DNA of 19,434 bases from assembly GCA_023428245.1 (NCBI GenBank), contig JAEYYX010000090.1, positions 1 to 19,434 of the forward strand, written 5' to 3'. The stretch comes from Pseudomonadota bacterium (lineage in GTDB: Bacteria > Myxococcota_A > Polyangia > Polyangiales > Polyangiaceae). The position numbers were made by a program, and so were the translations under genes. Positions 1 through 7,538 of this stretch are shown in pieces. The notes under the pieces were generated by a model, which saw nothing but the letters and a program-made list of their open reading frames with translations, did no database searches and was not told the DNA's origin. How positions within the stretch are numbered: position 1 is the stretch's first letter; the number at the start of each line of letters is the position of its first letter.

Positions 1-780
1 CGCGCGTCCCAGTGCGTCTTGCACTATCAGCCCCTCGTCGACCTCCGCACGGGGCGCGCCGCAGGCGTCGAAGCGCTCATCCGCTGGCAAGATCCGACGC
101 GCGGCTTAGTTGGACCGGGTCAGTTCATTGCGCGAGCTGAGGCCTGCGGGCTCATCGCGCCCATCAGTGACTGGGTGCTCGGGGAAGCCTGCCGTCAGGC
201 GCGCGCCTGGCAGCTCATGCTCGGGTTCCCCGTCAAGGTCTCGATCAATATCGCGCCCGCGCTCCTCCACGGACACGGGCTCGCCGACAACATCCTGAAC
301 GAACTCAAGCGGCACGAGCTCGATCCCTCGTGCCTGACCCTCGAAATCGTTGAGTCGAGCATTCTCGAACTGAACCAAGAGGTCACCGACACCCTCAATC
401 GCCTCCACGAAAAAGGCGTCGGCATCTCGATCGACGACTTCGGAACCGGTTACTCGTCTCTCGCCTATCTCTCTCGCCTGCCCATCACAGCTCTCAAGCT
501 CGATCGCAGTCTTGTCGAGCGAGTCCCGTCGGATCCGACGGACTCCGCGATCTGTAAAAGCATGGTCGAGATGGCCGAGAGACTCGGCATCGTCAGTGTC
601 GTCGAAGGCGTCGAGACGCAAGCGCAGGTCGACTATCTCCGGGGCATCGGCTGCAAGCTCGCCCAGGGGTACTACTTCAGCAAACCCCTCGCAGCGATCG
701 ATGCCGGAGCCTATTTGAGCCTAGTGGCGAAGGTGAACGAGCCGACCGAGGACGGGCAGAGCGCGGGTGAGTGCAGTTGA
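1..780 (+). CDS. EAL-domain c-di-GMP phosphodiesterase, C-terminal part (5' end outside window)
   Basis: The frame is open from base 1, so the start and any upstream sensor or GGDEF domain lie outside the window. What remains is an almost complete EAL domain, the family that hydrolyses cyclic di-GMP to pGpG in the cytoplasm. Counting from the first codon, HYQPLVDLRTG is at 8-18, the EAL signature (VEALIRW) at 23-29, the metal-binding Asn in SINIAP near 83, LEIVES near 114-119, the catalytic DDFGTGYSSL near 145-154, the conserved Lys in ALKLD near 166, EGVET near 202-206 and QGYYFSKPL near 222-230. All metal-binding and catalytic positions I can recognise are kept, so it is probably an active phosphodiesterase. 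The last ~20 residues (EPTEDGQSAGECS and before) are not EAL-like, and the final codons run into a 31-bp tandem repeat. The internal TTG at 19 is not a likely start because the domain begins upstream of it. Confident for the domain; the full architecture is unknown. Confidence 0.93.
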   Translation, partial: RASQCVLHYQPLVDLRTGRAAGVEALIRWQDPTRGLVGPGQFIARAEACGLIAPISDWVLGEACRQARAWQLMLGFPVKVSINIAPALLHGHGLADNILNELKRHELDPSCLTLEIVESSILELNQEVTDTLNRLHEKGVGISIDDFGTGYSSLAYLSRLPITALKLDRSLVERVPSDPTDSAICKSMVEMAERLGIVSVVEGVETQAQVDYLRGIGCKLAQGYYFSKPLAAIDAGAYLSLVAKVNEPTEDGQSAGECS

Positions 781-839
781 GCGCACTCGGGCAGCGGGTG
801 AGTGCAGTTGAGCGCACTCGGGCAGCGGGTGAGTTCAGT
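763..839. repeat. 31-bp tandem repeat, about 2.4 copies, each with a small hairpin
   Basis: GGGTGAGTGCAGTTGAGCGC starts at 765 and again at 796, and a third copy beginning at 827 diverges after about 13 bases. The period is 31 bp. The first copy supplies the last codons and stop of the EAL gene. Within each unit GAGTGC and GCACTC can pair around an 8-nt loop. It lies between the convergent EAL and HEAT-like genes, so it might act as a transcription stop, but no T-tract follows. There are no spacers, so this is not a CRISPR array. Confidence 0.85.
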
Positions 840-875
840 CGGCGGGGGTGAGAACAGGTGAAGGCTCGGCTGGGC

Positions 876-2102
876 TCACTTGGGTGTGGCGGACCGGGGC
901 CCCTTTCCAGGAAAGACCTTTTCGGCCCAAGCTGCCGCTGCGTCGGCTAGAGTTTTGAGAGCGGCCTCTGACGGAATTTCGGCGCCTAGGGTGAGCATGA
1001 GCTCTGGCTCTCCCGGCAGTGTTCCGTTCTGAACAGCCCTCGCGCGCACGGAGCGGAGCGCAAAGAGCGCCGCTTCGGCGACGCGGCGGCGTCCTGGGAT
1101 GTCGTGGGGCAGAAGGAGAGGCTCGCCCTTGAGGTCCGTGCCTGCTTCGATGTCGTAGCGAGCTTCGGCCATGTCACGCGTGAGAGGAAGGAAGGAGCGA
1201 ATCAGGTTCGGGTTCTCGGACGCGGCGAGAGCGTCGAGGGCCTGGCCGCGGACGTAACCGTGACCGTCGCTCAAGGCTGTGATGGCTCGCGACTCGAGCT
1301 CGCTTTGCTCCATGAGGCTCGGGATCTCCGTGAGCAGCTGAAGAGCTCGGCCGCGCACGCCTGGATCTCCATGGGACAAAAGGGGCTTCACCCGTTGGGC
1401 CAGCTCGATCAGCTCCGCGTCGCGGGCCTCGCTGAGGGACTCTTTGCTCTCGGCGAGCGCGAAGAGTGCCAGCGAGACGAGGGCCGGCTCACTTCGCTCG
1501 AGACTTCGCGACAAGGCGGCGCGGGCTGTCTCAATGCGATGGGAGGGCCGAAGTAGGTTCAGCGTTTCGAGGGCTCGATAGCGGCGCACGAACTCAAGGT
1601 CGGAGTTGATGATGCCGGCGAGAGCCTCGACGAGCTCTGTCGGCGGCGTCTCGGTCATGAGCGGAATCCGAGCGGCGGAGAAGGCCAGCTCCGCGTTCTT
1701 TGGATCGGGCGAGCTCATGTGGTGTACGAGCACCCGCCGCAAATCGCGGTCAGGCGCGGCTACCGTTTCTGAGTGCGAGGAGTAAGCCGAGCCGATCGCA
1801 GCGAGCGCCGCTCGCACGACCAGGGGATTTTCGCTTTTGGCGGCCATGTGCGTGAAGAGCTTCGCGTTGTCGGGGTTCCGCACGTCGGCGTCACGGAAGG
1901 CCGTATTTTTCGCGTTGATCTGGGCTCGGAGTTGGTCGACGCGCACCGACTCTTCGGCGGTCGGCACGAAATCGAGCCCGCTGTCCGGGATTTCTGGAGG
2001 CGCGAGAGTCAGCCAAACCGAAGCCACGACGGCAGCTGCGCCGAGACCGAGTGCGAGGGGCCAACGCTTCTTCTCTCGGGGTTCGGAGGATGGCTCCGTC
2101 AT
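876..2102 (-). CDS. Membrane-anchored HEAT-like repeat protein
   Basis: This 408-residue protein starts with a charged cytoplasmic stretch (SEPREKKRWP) and a single hydrophobic segment at about residues 15-33, followed by a Pro-rich linker. That makes it an N-terminally anchored inner-membrane protein with the bulk outside the cytoplasm. The rest is nearly all helical, with repeating ~30-40-residue helix pairs such as PLVVRAALAAIG, LVSLALFALAES, GVRGRALQLLTEIP and YVRGQALDALAAS. This is the pattern of HEAT/armadillo-type scaffolds, which bind other proteins and are not enzymes. The ATG overlaps the stop of the upstream gene as ATGA (2099-2102), so the two are very likely translated together. 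It converges with the EAL gene across the tandem repeat. No catalytic motif is visible and I cannot name a partner. The HEAT assignment is by pattern and moderately sure; the function is unknown. Confidence 0.8.
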   Translation of the reverse strand: MTEPSSEPREKKRWPLALGLGAAAVVASVWLTLAPPEIPDSGLDFVPTAEESVRVDQLRAQINAKNTAFRDADVRNPDNAKLFTHMAAKSENPLVVRAALAAIGSAYSSHSETVAAPDRDLRRVLVHHMSSPDPKNAELAFSAARIPLMTETPPTELVEALAGIINSDLEFVRRYRALETLNLLRPSHRIETARAALSRSLERSEPALVSLALFALAESKESLSEARDAELIELAQRVKPLLSHGDPGVRGRALQLLTEIPSLMEQSELESRAITALSDGHGYVRGQALDALAASENPNLIRSFLPLTRDMAEARYDIEAGTDLKGEPLLLPHDIPGRRRVAEAALFALRSVRARAVQNGTLPGEPELMLTLGAEIPSEAALKTLADAAAAWAEKVFPGKGPRSATPK

Positions 2103-2665
2103 GAGATCTCTTCGAGCTTCAAGGTGTGCCTTGCTGCGACTGCGTGCTCGCGGAAGTTGAACCCGGGGGCGCCGGGGTGGGGTAAGGCGAGGCGGGTCCC
2201 GGACCAGGGGAGCTCCCGCGCGAGATTCTTCTCCTCAAGGGCTTGTGCGTAAGTCAGGTCGAAGATCACAAGGGCCTTCGGCTCGAGCTCCCTGAGCTTC
2301 CCTTCGACGAAGCTCTTCGCTTCTTCGAGATCGGCGTCGGTGAGTTCTGGGGCCAGGCGAGAGCCGCCGGTGGGATTCTTTAGGTTCGAGAAAGCTACAC
2401 TGCGCCAAAAGTCTTCGCACTCGTTTCTCGGAACCGGTCCGCCGAGGACGAGCCGCGCGACGTCGGTGAAGGTTTGGTGTTTCATCGAACCGTCGATGTA
2501 TTGGGGGGTGAGGTCCGCGTCGAAGGTTCGACCGACGCGCGGGATCGCGCTCCGTTCGAGGGGCTGACGGGGTGCGACCAAGAGCAGACGATGCCGTCCG
2601 AGGGAACCTCGTCCGAAGTCAGGCCCCACCCAAGCCAGACGTACGTCGATACCAACTTCAGCCAC
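2099..2665 (-). CDS. Hypothetical protein, possibly a diverged uracil-DNA-glycosylase-fold protein
   Basis: 188 residues from a GTG at 2665; no strong ribosome-binding site is visible, and the next in-frame start would remove the first beta strand. It has no signal peptide or membrane segment, so it is probably cytoplasmic. The order of elements recalls the uracil-DNA-glycosylase superfamily: an early beta strand (HRLLLVAP, ~25-32), a central EDFWRSVAFSNLKN with an Asn-containing loop (~83-96), a helix leading to FVEGKLRELEPKALVIFD (~118-135), and a late Leu-Pro/Trp element. However, the glycosylase motif expected after the first strand (a GESHY-like or GxDPG-like loop) reads APRQPLE here. 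If it has that fold it may not be an active glycosylase. It is coupled by a 4-nt overlap to the HEAT-like gene. The fold is a tentative inference; that the gene is real is well supported by the overlap and codon structure. Confidence 0.72.
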   Translation of the reverse strand: MAEVGIDVRLAWVGPDFGRGSLGRHRLLLVAPRQPLERSAIPRVGRTFDADLTPQYIDGSMKHQTFTDVARLVLGGPVPRNECEDFWRSVAFSNLKNPTGGSRLAPELTDADLEEAKSFVEGKLRELEPKALVIFDLTYAQALEEKNLARELPWSGTRLALPHPGAPGFNFREHAVAARHTLKLEEIS

Positions 2666-3156
2666 GGCGAAAGTCTATCCTGGTTCTCTGAATTTCCGAG
2701 GCGGCGCGGAAAGTCCTATCGAAAGGCGGAAAGAAGGGGTGAAGGGGCTCGGAGGGACGCGGAGAACCATCAGCCGGAACTTCTCTTGTGTCGTGAGTAT
2801 TCTATGAATCGCGCGGGGCGTGCGGCTGCGCGATCTCGGAAGGGGCGGGCGCGGCAACGGCGAGCGGAGGGACGCGAAACCCCAGCGCGGAGAGGGGCAG
2901 CCGGGGGAGGCGAGGGATGCGCGCCAGGGAGCTCCCGTGCGCAGGACGCCCGGGGACGCGTCGACGGCGACGGGAAGGGGTCCGCGGGGGGAGGCGCTCC
3001 GGGAGCGATCCACAATGGCTGCGCGCGTGCAGAGCCGGGGGCCCAAGTGCGGGCTGCGCGCATCGGGAGGGGCGCATTGAGGATGCTCAAGGTAAGGGGG
3101 CAGAGCGAGTCCGCGAGCAGCGACGAGCTCGTCAGACTTGTTCTTTGGGTTTCGGG
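2666..3156. other. Gene-poor G-rich region between the glycosylase-like gene and tRNA-Ala
   Basis: About 490 bp with no convincing protein gene on either strand. The open frames here have composition-driven Arg/Pro/Ala-rich translations. The plus strand is purine- and G-rich. I see a 12-bp direct repeat CGGAGGGACGCG at 2750-2761 and 2865-2876, and a perfect 12-bp palindrome GACGAGCTCGTC at 3122-3133 just beyond the tRNA 3' end. The palindrome has no T-tract, so it is not a clear terminator. The promoter of the minus-strand 2665 gene must lie here, but I cannot place it with confidence. Confidence 0.5.
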
Positions 3157-3229
<73 letters not shown>

Positions 3230-3241
3230 GAGAGGCGCCGG

Positions 3242-3269
3242 AGGGTAATGGGTCGGTCGTGCCTGTCAA
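3242..3269 (-). promoter_or_regulatory. Sigma-70-type promoter of tRNA-Ala
   Basis: On the minus strand a perfect -35 TTGACA (3264-3269) is separated by 16 nt from a -10-like TACCCT (3242-3247). The tRNA 5' end is 12 nt further on, a normal distance for a start just before the mature RNA. Confidence 0.75.
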
Positions 3270-3364
3270 CCGGAAGGGACGCGATCGGGGCCCCGCTTTT
3301 CAGCGAAGGTAATGCTTCGAAAGGCTCGTCCCGGAAAGTTGCAGGGGAAAAAGGCGAGCGCGGG

Positions 3365-3392
3365 TTGACCGTGAGGCTCGGGTGATTATGTT
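3365..3392 (+). promoter_or_regulatory. Probable sigma-70-type promoter of dnaK
   Basis: TTGACC (3365-3370) and TATGTT (3387-3392) are 16 nt apart and point toward dnaK. The implied leader is about 160 nt. No CIRCE element (TTAGCACTC-N9-GAGTGCTAA) is present in the leader, so HrcA control of this copy is unlikely. Confidence 0.55.
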
Positions 3393-3421
3393 GCCGCAAG
3401 GATTGGCCGACCGGAATAAGT

Positions 3422-3444
3422 AGCAGAAATTGCTGCTCTTTCTT
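3422..3444 (+). other. Small hairpin with pyrimidine-rich tail in the dnaK leader
   Basis: AGCAG (3422-3426) can pair with CTGCT (3433-3437), followed by CTTTCTT. The 5-bp stem is weak. It could be a pause or attenuation element, or chance. A second 5-bp inverted repeat, GAGGC/GCCTC, lies further down the leader near 3478-3494. Confidence 0.25.
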
Positions 3445-3561
3445 CCCCCATCGCCGGTCCCTGAAGGTCATCTAAGGGGAGGCCGATCACGCCTCACTCG
3501 CGCAAAAAATCGTCCCGTAGTCTGGCGGGTCCAGAGGTCCAGACAAGAAAAGAGCAGCATC

Positions 3562-5454
3562 ATGGCAAAGATCATCGGAATCGATCTCGGCACCACCAAC
3601 AGCGTCGTCGCTGTGATGGAAGGCAAGGAAGCGAAAGTCATCGTCAACGAGGAAGGCTCACGAACGACGCCGTCCGTCGTGGCGATCGACGACAAGGGAG
3701 AGGTTCTCGTAGGAACCGTCGCAAAACGCCAGGCGGTGACGAACCCCGAGAACACCATCTACTCGGCGAAGCGGTTCATCGGGCATCGCTACGATGAGGT
3801 GAAGAATGAGACTTCGCGCGTCCCTTACCACCTCGTGGAGGGGCCGAACGGCGACGCCTGGATCGAGGTGCGCGGCAAGAAGATGGCTCCGCCTGAGATC
3901 AGCGCCAAGGTGCTCTTGAAGCTGAAGAAGGCAGCGGAGGATTACCTCGGCGAGACTGTCACCGAAGCCGTCATTACGGTTCCCGCATACTTCAACGATG
4001 CTCAGCGCCAGGCGACCAAGGACGCGGGTAAGATCGCTGGCCTCGACGTCAAGCGCATCATCAACGAGCCGACCGCTGCGGCCCTTGCTTACGGCCTCGA
4101 CAAGAAGGAAAACGAGATCATCGCGGTCTACGACTTCGGTGGCGGGACCTTCGATATCTCGATCCTCGAGGTCGGCGACAACGTCGTCCAGGTGATCGCG
4201 ACGAACGGCGACACTCACCTGGGTGGGGATGACGTCGACGATGCGATTATGCAGTGGCTGATCGAGGAGTTCAAACGCGACACGGCCATCGACGTGTCCA
4301 AGGACAAGATGGTCATCCAGCGTCTCAAGGACGCAGCCGAGCAGGCGAAGATTGAGCTGTCTTCGCGCCAGGATGCCTCGATCAATCTGCCGTTTCTCAC
4401 GGCGGACGCGACGGGCCCGAAGCACCTCACCAAGACCCTCTCGCGCTCGAAGCTCGAGCAGATGATCCGCCCGCTCATCGAGCGGACCATCGAGCCGGTG
4501 AAGAAAGCCCTGGGCGACGCGAAGAAGTCCGCCAAGGACATCGATGAGGTCGTTCTGGTCGGTGGTTCGACGCGCATCCCGCTCGTCCAGGAGACCGTGA
4601 AGTCCTTCTTCGGCAAGGAGCCCCACAAAGGTGTGAACCCGGATGAGGTCGTTGCAGTTGGTGCGGCGGTTCAGGGTGGCGTGCTCAGCGGTGACGTCCG
4701 CGACGTGGTTCTCCTCGACGTCACTCCGCTCTCGCTCGGTGTCGAGACGCTCGGCGGCGTGATGACGGTCATGATCCCGCGCAACACGACGATCCCGACC
4801 CAGAAGAAGGAGGTCTACTCGACCGCCGCGGACAACCAGACCTCCGTTGAGGTTCATGTCCTCCAGGGTGAGCGCGCTGAGGCTCGCTACAACCGCACGC
4901 TCGGGAAGTTCCAGCTCGAGGGGCTCCCGACGGCTCCGCGCGGCGTGCCTAAGGTCGAGGTCACCTTCGACATCGACGCCAACGGCATTCTGAATGTCAC
5001 CGCCAAGGACATGGCGACCGGCAAGGATCAGAAGATCACCATCACCGCCTCCAGCGGCATCAGTGAGTCGGACATCGACCGCATGGTCAAAGAAGCTCAG
5101 GCGCATGAGGCCGAGGACAAGAAGCGGCGCGAGGAGGTCGAGCGGCGTAACAAGCTCGACAACCTCTGTTACAGCATCGAGAAGCAGCTTGCTGAGAACA
5201 AGAGCAAGCTCGACGCCGCCGACGTCAGCGTTCTCGAGGAGCTTGTCAAGGAAGGTCGCGAGGCAATCGAACGGCAGGACAATGAGAAGATTGAGAGTGT
5301 CTCGACTCGCCTTGAGCAGAAGGCTCACGAGCTCGCCTCCAAGCTCTATGCTGCCGGTGCTCCGGCGGACGCAGGCGGGGCCGGTGCAGCGCCAGCAGAC
5401 GGGGCCGGCGCCAAGAGCGACGTGATCGACGCCGAGTTCGAAGAGTCCAACTAA
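3562..5454 (+). CDS. dnaK: Chaperone DnaK (Hsp70)
   Basis: A 630-residue ATP-dependent protein-folding chaperone of the cytoplasm, the usual length for bacterial DnaK. The start is the ATG giving MAKIIGIDLGTTNS, the standard N-terminus. An in-frame ATG 44 codons upstream would add a non-homologous Arg-rich extension and is rejected. The ATPase domain covers about 1-385, with the phosphate-1 loop IDLGTTNS, the catalytic Lys at 70 (TIYSAKRFIG), the phosphate-2 loop DFGGGTFDIS and the adenosine motif VVLVGGSTRIP. The interdomain linker DVVLLDVTPLSLG leads into the substrate-binding domain with MIPRNTTIPT and VTFDIDANGILNVTAKD. A helical lid follows, then a Gly/Ala-rich tail ending in DVIDAEFEES, the usual bacterial C-terminal signature. 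All key residues are present. No grpE or dnaJ is in the window, so this is a stand-alone locus. A strong terminator follows. Confidence 0.99.
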   Translation: MAKIIGIDLGTTNSVVAVMEGKEAKVIVNEEGSRTTPSVVAIDDKGEVLVGTVAKRQAVTNPENTIYSAKRFIGHRYDEVKNETSRVPYHLVEGPNGDAWIEVRGKKMAPPEISAKVLLKLKKAAEDYLGETVTEAVITVPAYFNDAQRQATKDAGKIAGLDVKRIINEPTAAALAYGLDKKENEIIAVYDFGGGTFDISILEVGDNVVQVIATNGDTHLGGDDVDDAIMQWLIEEFKRDTAIDVSKDKMVIQRLKDAAEQAKIELSSRQDASINLPFLTADATGPKHLTKTLSRSKLEQMIRPLIERTIEPVKKALGDAKKSAKDIDEVVLVGGSTRIPLVQETVKSFFGKEPHKGVNPDEVVAVGAAVQGGVLSGDVRDVVLLDVTPLSLGVETLGGVMTVMIPRNTTIPTQKKEVYSTAADNQTSVEVHVLQGERAEARYNRTLGKFQLEGLPTAPRGVPKVEVTFDIDANGILNVTAKDMATGKDQKITITASSGISESDIDRMVKEAQAHEAEDKKRREEVERRNKLDNLCYSIEKQLAENKSKLDAADVSVLEELVKEGREAIERQDNEKIESVSTRLEQKAHELASKLYAAGAPADAGGAGAAPADGAGAKSDVIDAEFEESN

Positions 5455-5488
5455 GACTGTTCGAGAAAGAAGCCTCGCACGAGGCAGC

Positions 5489-5524
5489 CGAGCGGCTCTG
5501 CTTGTGGGGCCGCTCGTTTCTTTT
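5489..5524 (+). terminator. Rho-independent terminator after dnaK
   Basis: CGAGCGGC (5489-5496) pairs perfectly with GCCGCTCG (5509-5516) around a 12-nt loop and is followed by TTTCTTTT. A smaller hairpin, GCCTC/GAGGC (5472-5485), precedes it. The T-tract ends only about 17 bases before the start of the next gene. Confidence 0.88.
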
Positions 5525-5541
5525 GTATGGTGAGCTCCACT

Positions 5542-7401
5542 ATGAAGAGAGGCTTTCCGCGCGTCGTCTACCTGGGTCTCGCGCTCTCGGGGCTCTGGGG
5601 CTGCGCGCCTTCGGCGGCGAAGTCTCCGAGCGGCGGCACGGACACTGGCGGTCAGGCGACGCCCGCGAGCGTAGAGAAGGTTCCGCTTCCTCCCCTCGAG
5701 CCGGCTGCGGCTCCTGCTGGCGTTTTCTTCCGCGCGCGGCTCGGTACCCCCGAGCTCACCGTCGATCGGGCGCTCGCGGCAGCGGGTCTCCCCCTCCGCA
5801 CCAAGGATCTGCTGGACGACGCGGACGACGGTTTCCTCCTGCTCCCCCTCGCGGAGCTCGATCTTGGCGGATCGATTGAGTCGATCGTGATGCTGAACCC
5901 GGTGCCGGAGCGGTATCCTTGGGCCGTCGCTTCCGCCAGCGTGAAGTCCCTCGAGAGCTCCCTCGGCGCGCTCAAGCGAGAACGCGTCGACGCAATGGAG
6001 GGGCCCGGCGGCGTCTACTATTTTGCTGACGCGACGAGCCAATGTGCTCTTGGGCGGTCAATCGGACCCGAGGCGGGACGTGTGGTGTGCGCGGAGAGCT
6101 CGGAGGCGCTCTCGGCGCTTCTTCCTTATGCGCTTCGGGGGTTGCCCGGTGAAGCGCTCGACGGTCCGACGGGCTGGTTCGAGCTCGATGTGGCGCCGCT
6201 TCGCGAAGCTTATGGACAGCGAGCCAAAGGGCTTCGACTGCTCGCGTCCGTTGGAGCCCGTCAGCTCCACATCGACCATCCGCGCTTCGACCGGGCGCTC
6301 ACGGAAGCGGCCATTGCTCTCGCGGATGAGCTCGGCGAGCTGATCGGGGACGGCGACAAGGTGCGCGGCGAGTTCCATCAGACTGAGCGCGGCGACATGC
6401 AGATGCGCCTGGGGCTTCGCTTCCGCTCGACGACCTCATGGGTCTCGGGGCTCGTCGCCGACTGGGCGGGGAGCATGGGTCCCGCGCCGACCGCCTTGAC
6501 CGACCTTCCGGACACGGTGACGGCGGCGGGCGCCGGTTTTGCTCTGCCTTCCTCGCGCACAGTCAAGATGAAGGACATCCTCACAGATCTCGGGGCGGGG
6601 TATCTCCAGGCGAAGAAGGCGAACGCGAGCGAGGTCAAGGACGCCGAAAGGGTGATTCGTGAGCTCTTTCTGAGAGAAGGAGCGATCGTGCAGGCGACGG
6701 GTCCACTCGAAGGTACCGATCCCGATCCTTGGACTGCCTACGGAACCTCTCGCTCGAAACAGGACGTCACGGCGTTTCTCGATTCCGTCGGGCGACTGGC
6801 TGATTCGAGTATCTGGGAAAAGAGCTCGGCAGAGCTCGACGACCTCTTTGAGCTAAAGCGGACCTCGGAGCGGCCTCCCGGCGCCGCCCAGGCGGTCGTC
6901 TATCGCTACAAGATCGGAAAGTCTCTCAGCAAGTTGCTCCAGGCGCGCCCTGACGTCTTCGACCTTTCGAAAGACCAAGAGCGCTTCGCACCGGAAGGTC
7001 GCTTCGCTGTCCATACGGTCGGTAACATGACTTACCTCGTTCAGGCTCGGACGCTTGCTTCGGTCGGCGCGGGTTTGGCCGCGCTCCAGAGCCCGAAAGG
7101 GCGCCTCGGCGCGAAAGCTGACCTCGCTCTGCATCTGAAAACGCCGGCAGTCTTGCGCGGCTTCTCGCGGATCGAAGGGATCGTGGCGCCGTTCCTTCCG
7201 TGGATGCCGGAAAAGATGCGCCCGAAGCTCGTGGAGCTTTTGCGGGCCACGCCGAACGGTGGTGACGTTCCGATGACCTATACCGTGGTCGCGGCGCGGC
7301 GCGGCGAAGGCTCGGAGCTCCAGGTGAATTACGACATTCCCGCCGCGTTCACAGGCGACATCGCCGCACTCATTGCCCTCGCCATTGCGGACATGAACTG
7401 A
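5542..7401 (+). CDS. Large lipoprotein of unknown family
   Basis: 619 residues from the ATG at 5542, which has GGTGAG at a good distance. The in-frame ATG at 5527 lacks a ribosome-binding site and only adds five residues. A type II signal peptide is clear: MKRGFPR, a hydrophobic core, and the lipobox LWGC with Cys at 21. The residue after Cys is Ala, which under the enterobacterial +2 rule would favour the outer membrane; whether that rule holds here is not known. A Gly/Ser/Pro/Thr-rich linker follows to ~60. The rest is a soluble mixed alpha/beta protein without repeats or catalytic motifs I recognise. Several segments (for example GVFFRARL, GWFELDVAPL, PSSRTVKMKDIL) look like large periplasmic DUF3352-like proteins, but that is only a resemblance. 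It sits directly behind the dnaK terminator and ahead of a secreted membrane protein gene. Function unknown. Confidence 0.85.
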   Translation: MKRGFPRVVYLGLALSGLWGCAPSAAKSPSGGTDTGGQATPASVEKVPLPPLEPAAAPAGVFFRARLGTPELTVDRALAAAGLPLRTKDLLDDADDGFLLLPLAELDLGGSIESIVMLNPVPERYPWAVASASVKSLESSLGALKRERVDAMEGPGGVYYFADATSQCALGRSIGPEAGRVVCAESSEALSALLPYALRGLPGEALDGPTGWFELDVAPLREAYGQRAKGLRLLASVGARQLHIDHPRFDRALTEAAIALADELGELIGDGDKVRGEFHQTERGDMQMRLGLRFRSTTSWVSGLVADWAGSMGPAPTALTDLPDTVTAAGAGFALPSSRTVKMKDILTDLGAGYLQAKKANASEVKDAERVIRELFLREGAIVQATGPLEGTDPDPWTAYGTSRSKQDVTAFLDSVGRLADSSIWEKSSAELDDLFELKRTSERPPGAAQAVVYRYKIGKSLSKLLQARPDVFDLSKDQERFAPEGRFAVHTVGNMTYLVQARTLASVGAGLAALQSPKGRLGAKADLALHLKTPAVLRGFSRIEGIVAPFLPWMPEKMRPKLVELLRATPNGGDVPMTYTVVAARRGEGSELQVNYDIPAAFTGDIAALIALAIADMN

Positions 7402-7538
7402 GCGGCGGGAAGGGCCGCGCTTTTCGGGGACGCTTTCCTCGAGGCGTGGCCCGGGTGACTCAGTGGGCAGACGCAGGCGACCGAAGCCAGCCGGCCGAGA
7501 ACTTGGCCGCCCGGGCCCGGCTCCGGTAGGCGGAGACG

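Noticed and set aside
763..839. CRISPR array
   Set aside because: The 31-bp units are directly adjacent with no spacers and include a stop codon of the EAL gene.
3426..3451. Heat-shock sigma factor promoter for dnaK using CCCCAT
   Set aside because: The -10-like CCCCAT is present, but the region 13-15 nt upstream reads GAAATTG, which does not match a CTTGAA-type -35.
3430..3561. 44-codon upstream extension of DnaK
   Set aside because: Not homologous to DnaK and unsupported by a ribosome-binding site; MAKIIGIDLG is the standard N-terminus.
3658..6042. 794-codon minus-strand open frame opposite dnaK
   Set aside because: It lies antisense to the unmistakable dnaK gene and its translation is Arg/Asp/Leu/Val-rich without any family motif, as expected for a GC-rich shadow frame.
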